From the NCBI RefSeq assembly GCF_000009765.2, contig NC_003155.5:248001-312000 (forward strand): DNA of 64,000 nt, written 5' to 3'. This DNA is from Streptomyces avermitilis MA-4680 = NBRC 14893. Its GTDB lineage: Bacteria; Actinomycetota; Actinomycetes; Streptomycetales; Streptomycetaceae. Numbering within the stretch: position 1 is the stretch's first letter; every line of letters starts with the position of its first letter. The notes under the pieces are model-generated. The model was not told the DNA's origin. It worked only from the letters and a program-made list of their open reading frames with translations, and did not search any database. A program made the position numbers and the translations under genes. Shown here piece after piece: positions 63,681 through 64,000 of this stretch.

Positions 63681-64000
63681 GGAACACCGCGCCCGCACGC
63701 TGTCCAATGACGCAAGCACCGACGGCGGTCTCGACGGAGGGCGTGATCACTCCTCCGTGCGCCGAAGGAGTGGTCTCCAAACTGCTGGGTCGCACGGCTC
63801 AGGCGATGGCCGTGGCCAGGAGCGTGAGTCTCGCGGGAGCCACCCCCATGTCGAACCGTGTACTGGGAGGACACGCAGAGCTGATGACTCCTAAACAAGC
63901 GAACCTGAACTCCCGCCAACCCCTTCTGGCCAGCTGATCAGCACCTCCCCCACAACGGGGGAGCCTCAACCGTGATGACGCTGGGCTGCGCCCCGCACCA
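63681..64000. other. Right end of window, no confident gene
   Basis: An open frame at 63707-63937 (plus strand) has only moderate coding character (ARSVSLAGATPMSNRVLGGH) and no recognised features. It ends before a terminator-like hairpin. Confidence 0.3.
63945..63963 (+). terminator. Terminator-like hairpin
   Basis: CTCCCCC pairs with GGGGGAG across ACAAC, a compact 7-bp GC stem at the right edge. Confidence 0.55.

Overview
The window looks like accessory DNA from a Streptomyces or close relative. GC is very high, codons end in G/C, GTG/TTG starts and ATGA/GTGA gene overlaps are common, and the gene families are typical of the genus (NACHT and TPR NTPases, SpoIIE phosphatase, STAS and HATPase pair, actinobacterial lasso peptide genes, IS701/ISAs1/ISL3/IS5/IS256 elements). 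No tRNA, rRNA or core housekeeping operon was seen. Transposons, gene fragments and one-base frameshifts are dense, which suggests a chromosome arm, plasmid or layered genomic island.

Layout. 1-5.9 kb: an ECF-type sigma factor gene coupled to an unknown gene, a decayed fragment, and a 1234-residue HTH-NACHT NTPase. 6-10.8 kb: the most interesting block. A MazG-like pyrophosphohydrolase with a long extra domain is divergent, across a promoter with overlapping inverted repeats, from an acyl-carrier-protein/XRE/ImmA-metallopeptidase/thymidylate-synthase-like series. This faces a gene resembling the helical domain of 5-hydroxymethyl-dU DNA kinases, which is in turn divergent from a small ribbon-helix-helix gene. 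I read this as a candidate bacterial DNA-base (or nucleotide) hypermodification system under XRE/ImmA control. 11-14.9 kb: a frameshifted TniQ-like gene, a helicase-associated-repeat protein, an unknown protein and a truncated cyclase-like conflict protein.

14.9-22 kb is a transposon nest: an IS256-family element interrupted in its start codon by a group II intron, then an IS701 element and a second IS that share CTAG target duplications, then a Tn3 transposase tail. 22-30.5 kb: a secreted arylsulfotransferase-family protein, a MerR regulator with a coupled membrane protein and a clear operator, immunity-like remnants, and a partner-switching set (HATPase, STAS, frameshifted PAS-GAF-SpoIIE phosphatase, cold-shock-like start). 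30.5-34.3 kb: a PIN toxin/RHH antitoxin pair with a perfect 24-bp palindromic operator, and a MerR-like gene behind a long repeat-rich leader. 34.6-47 kb: IS3, ectB and ATPase remnants, a LysE exporter, a membrane NACHT NTPase, a 1144-residue ATPase with nine 40-residue TPRs, and a breakpoint joining two truncated transporter genes.

47.5-52.1 kb: an IS5 transposase, an inverted partial ISAs1 copy, a secreted M1 metallopeptidase, a full ISAs1 and a GNAT remnant. 52.1-55.3 kb: a lasso peptide operon (precursor, cyclase C, PqqD-like B1, leader peptidase B2, truncated ABC ATPase) with predicted core ATYRGFWVDFLGGWWF. 55.7-64 kb: a Tn3 fragment, small membrane proteins, an ISL3 element inserted exactly in the loop of a 15-bp inverted repeat, a large pentapeptide-repeat membrane protein, a CYTH protein, a second frameshifted TniQ gene and a frameshifted PAPS-reductase-like gene. 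All identifications rest on reading motifs and translations by eye; no database search was run.
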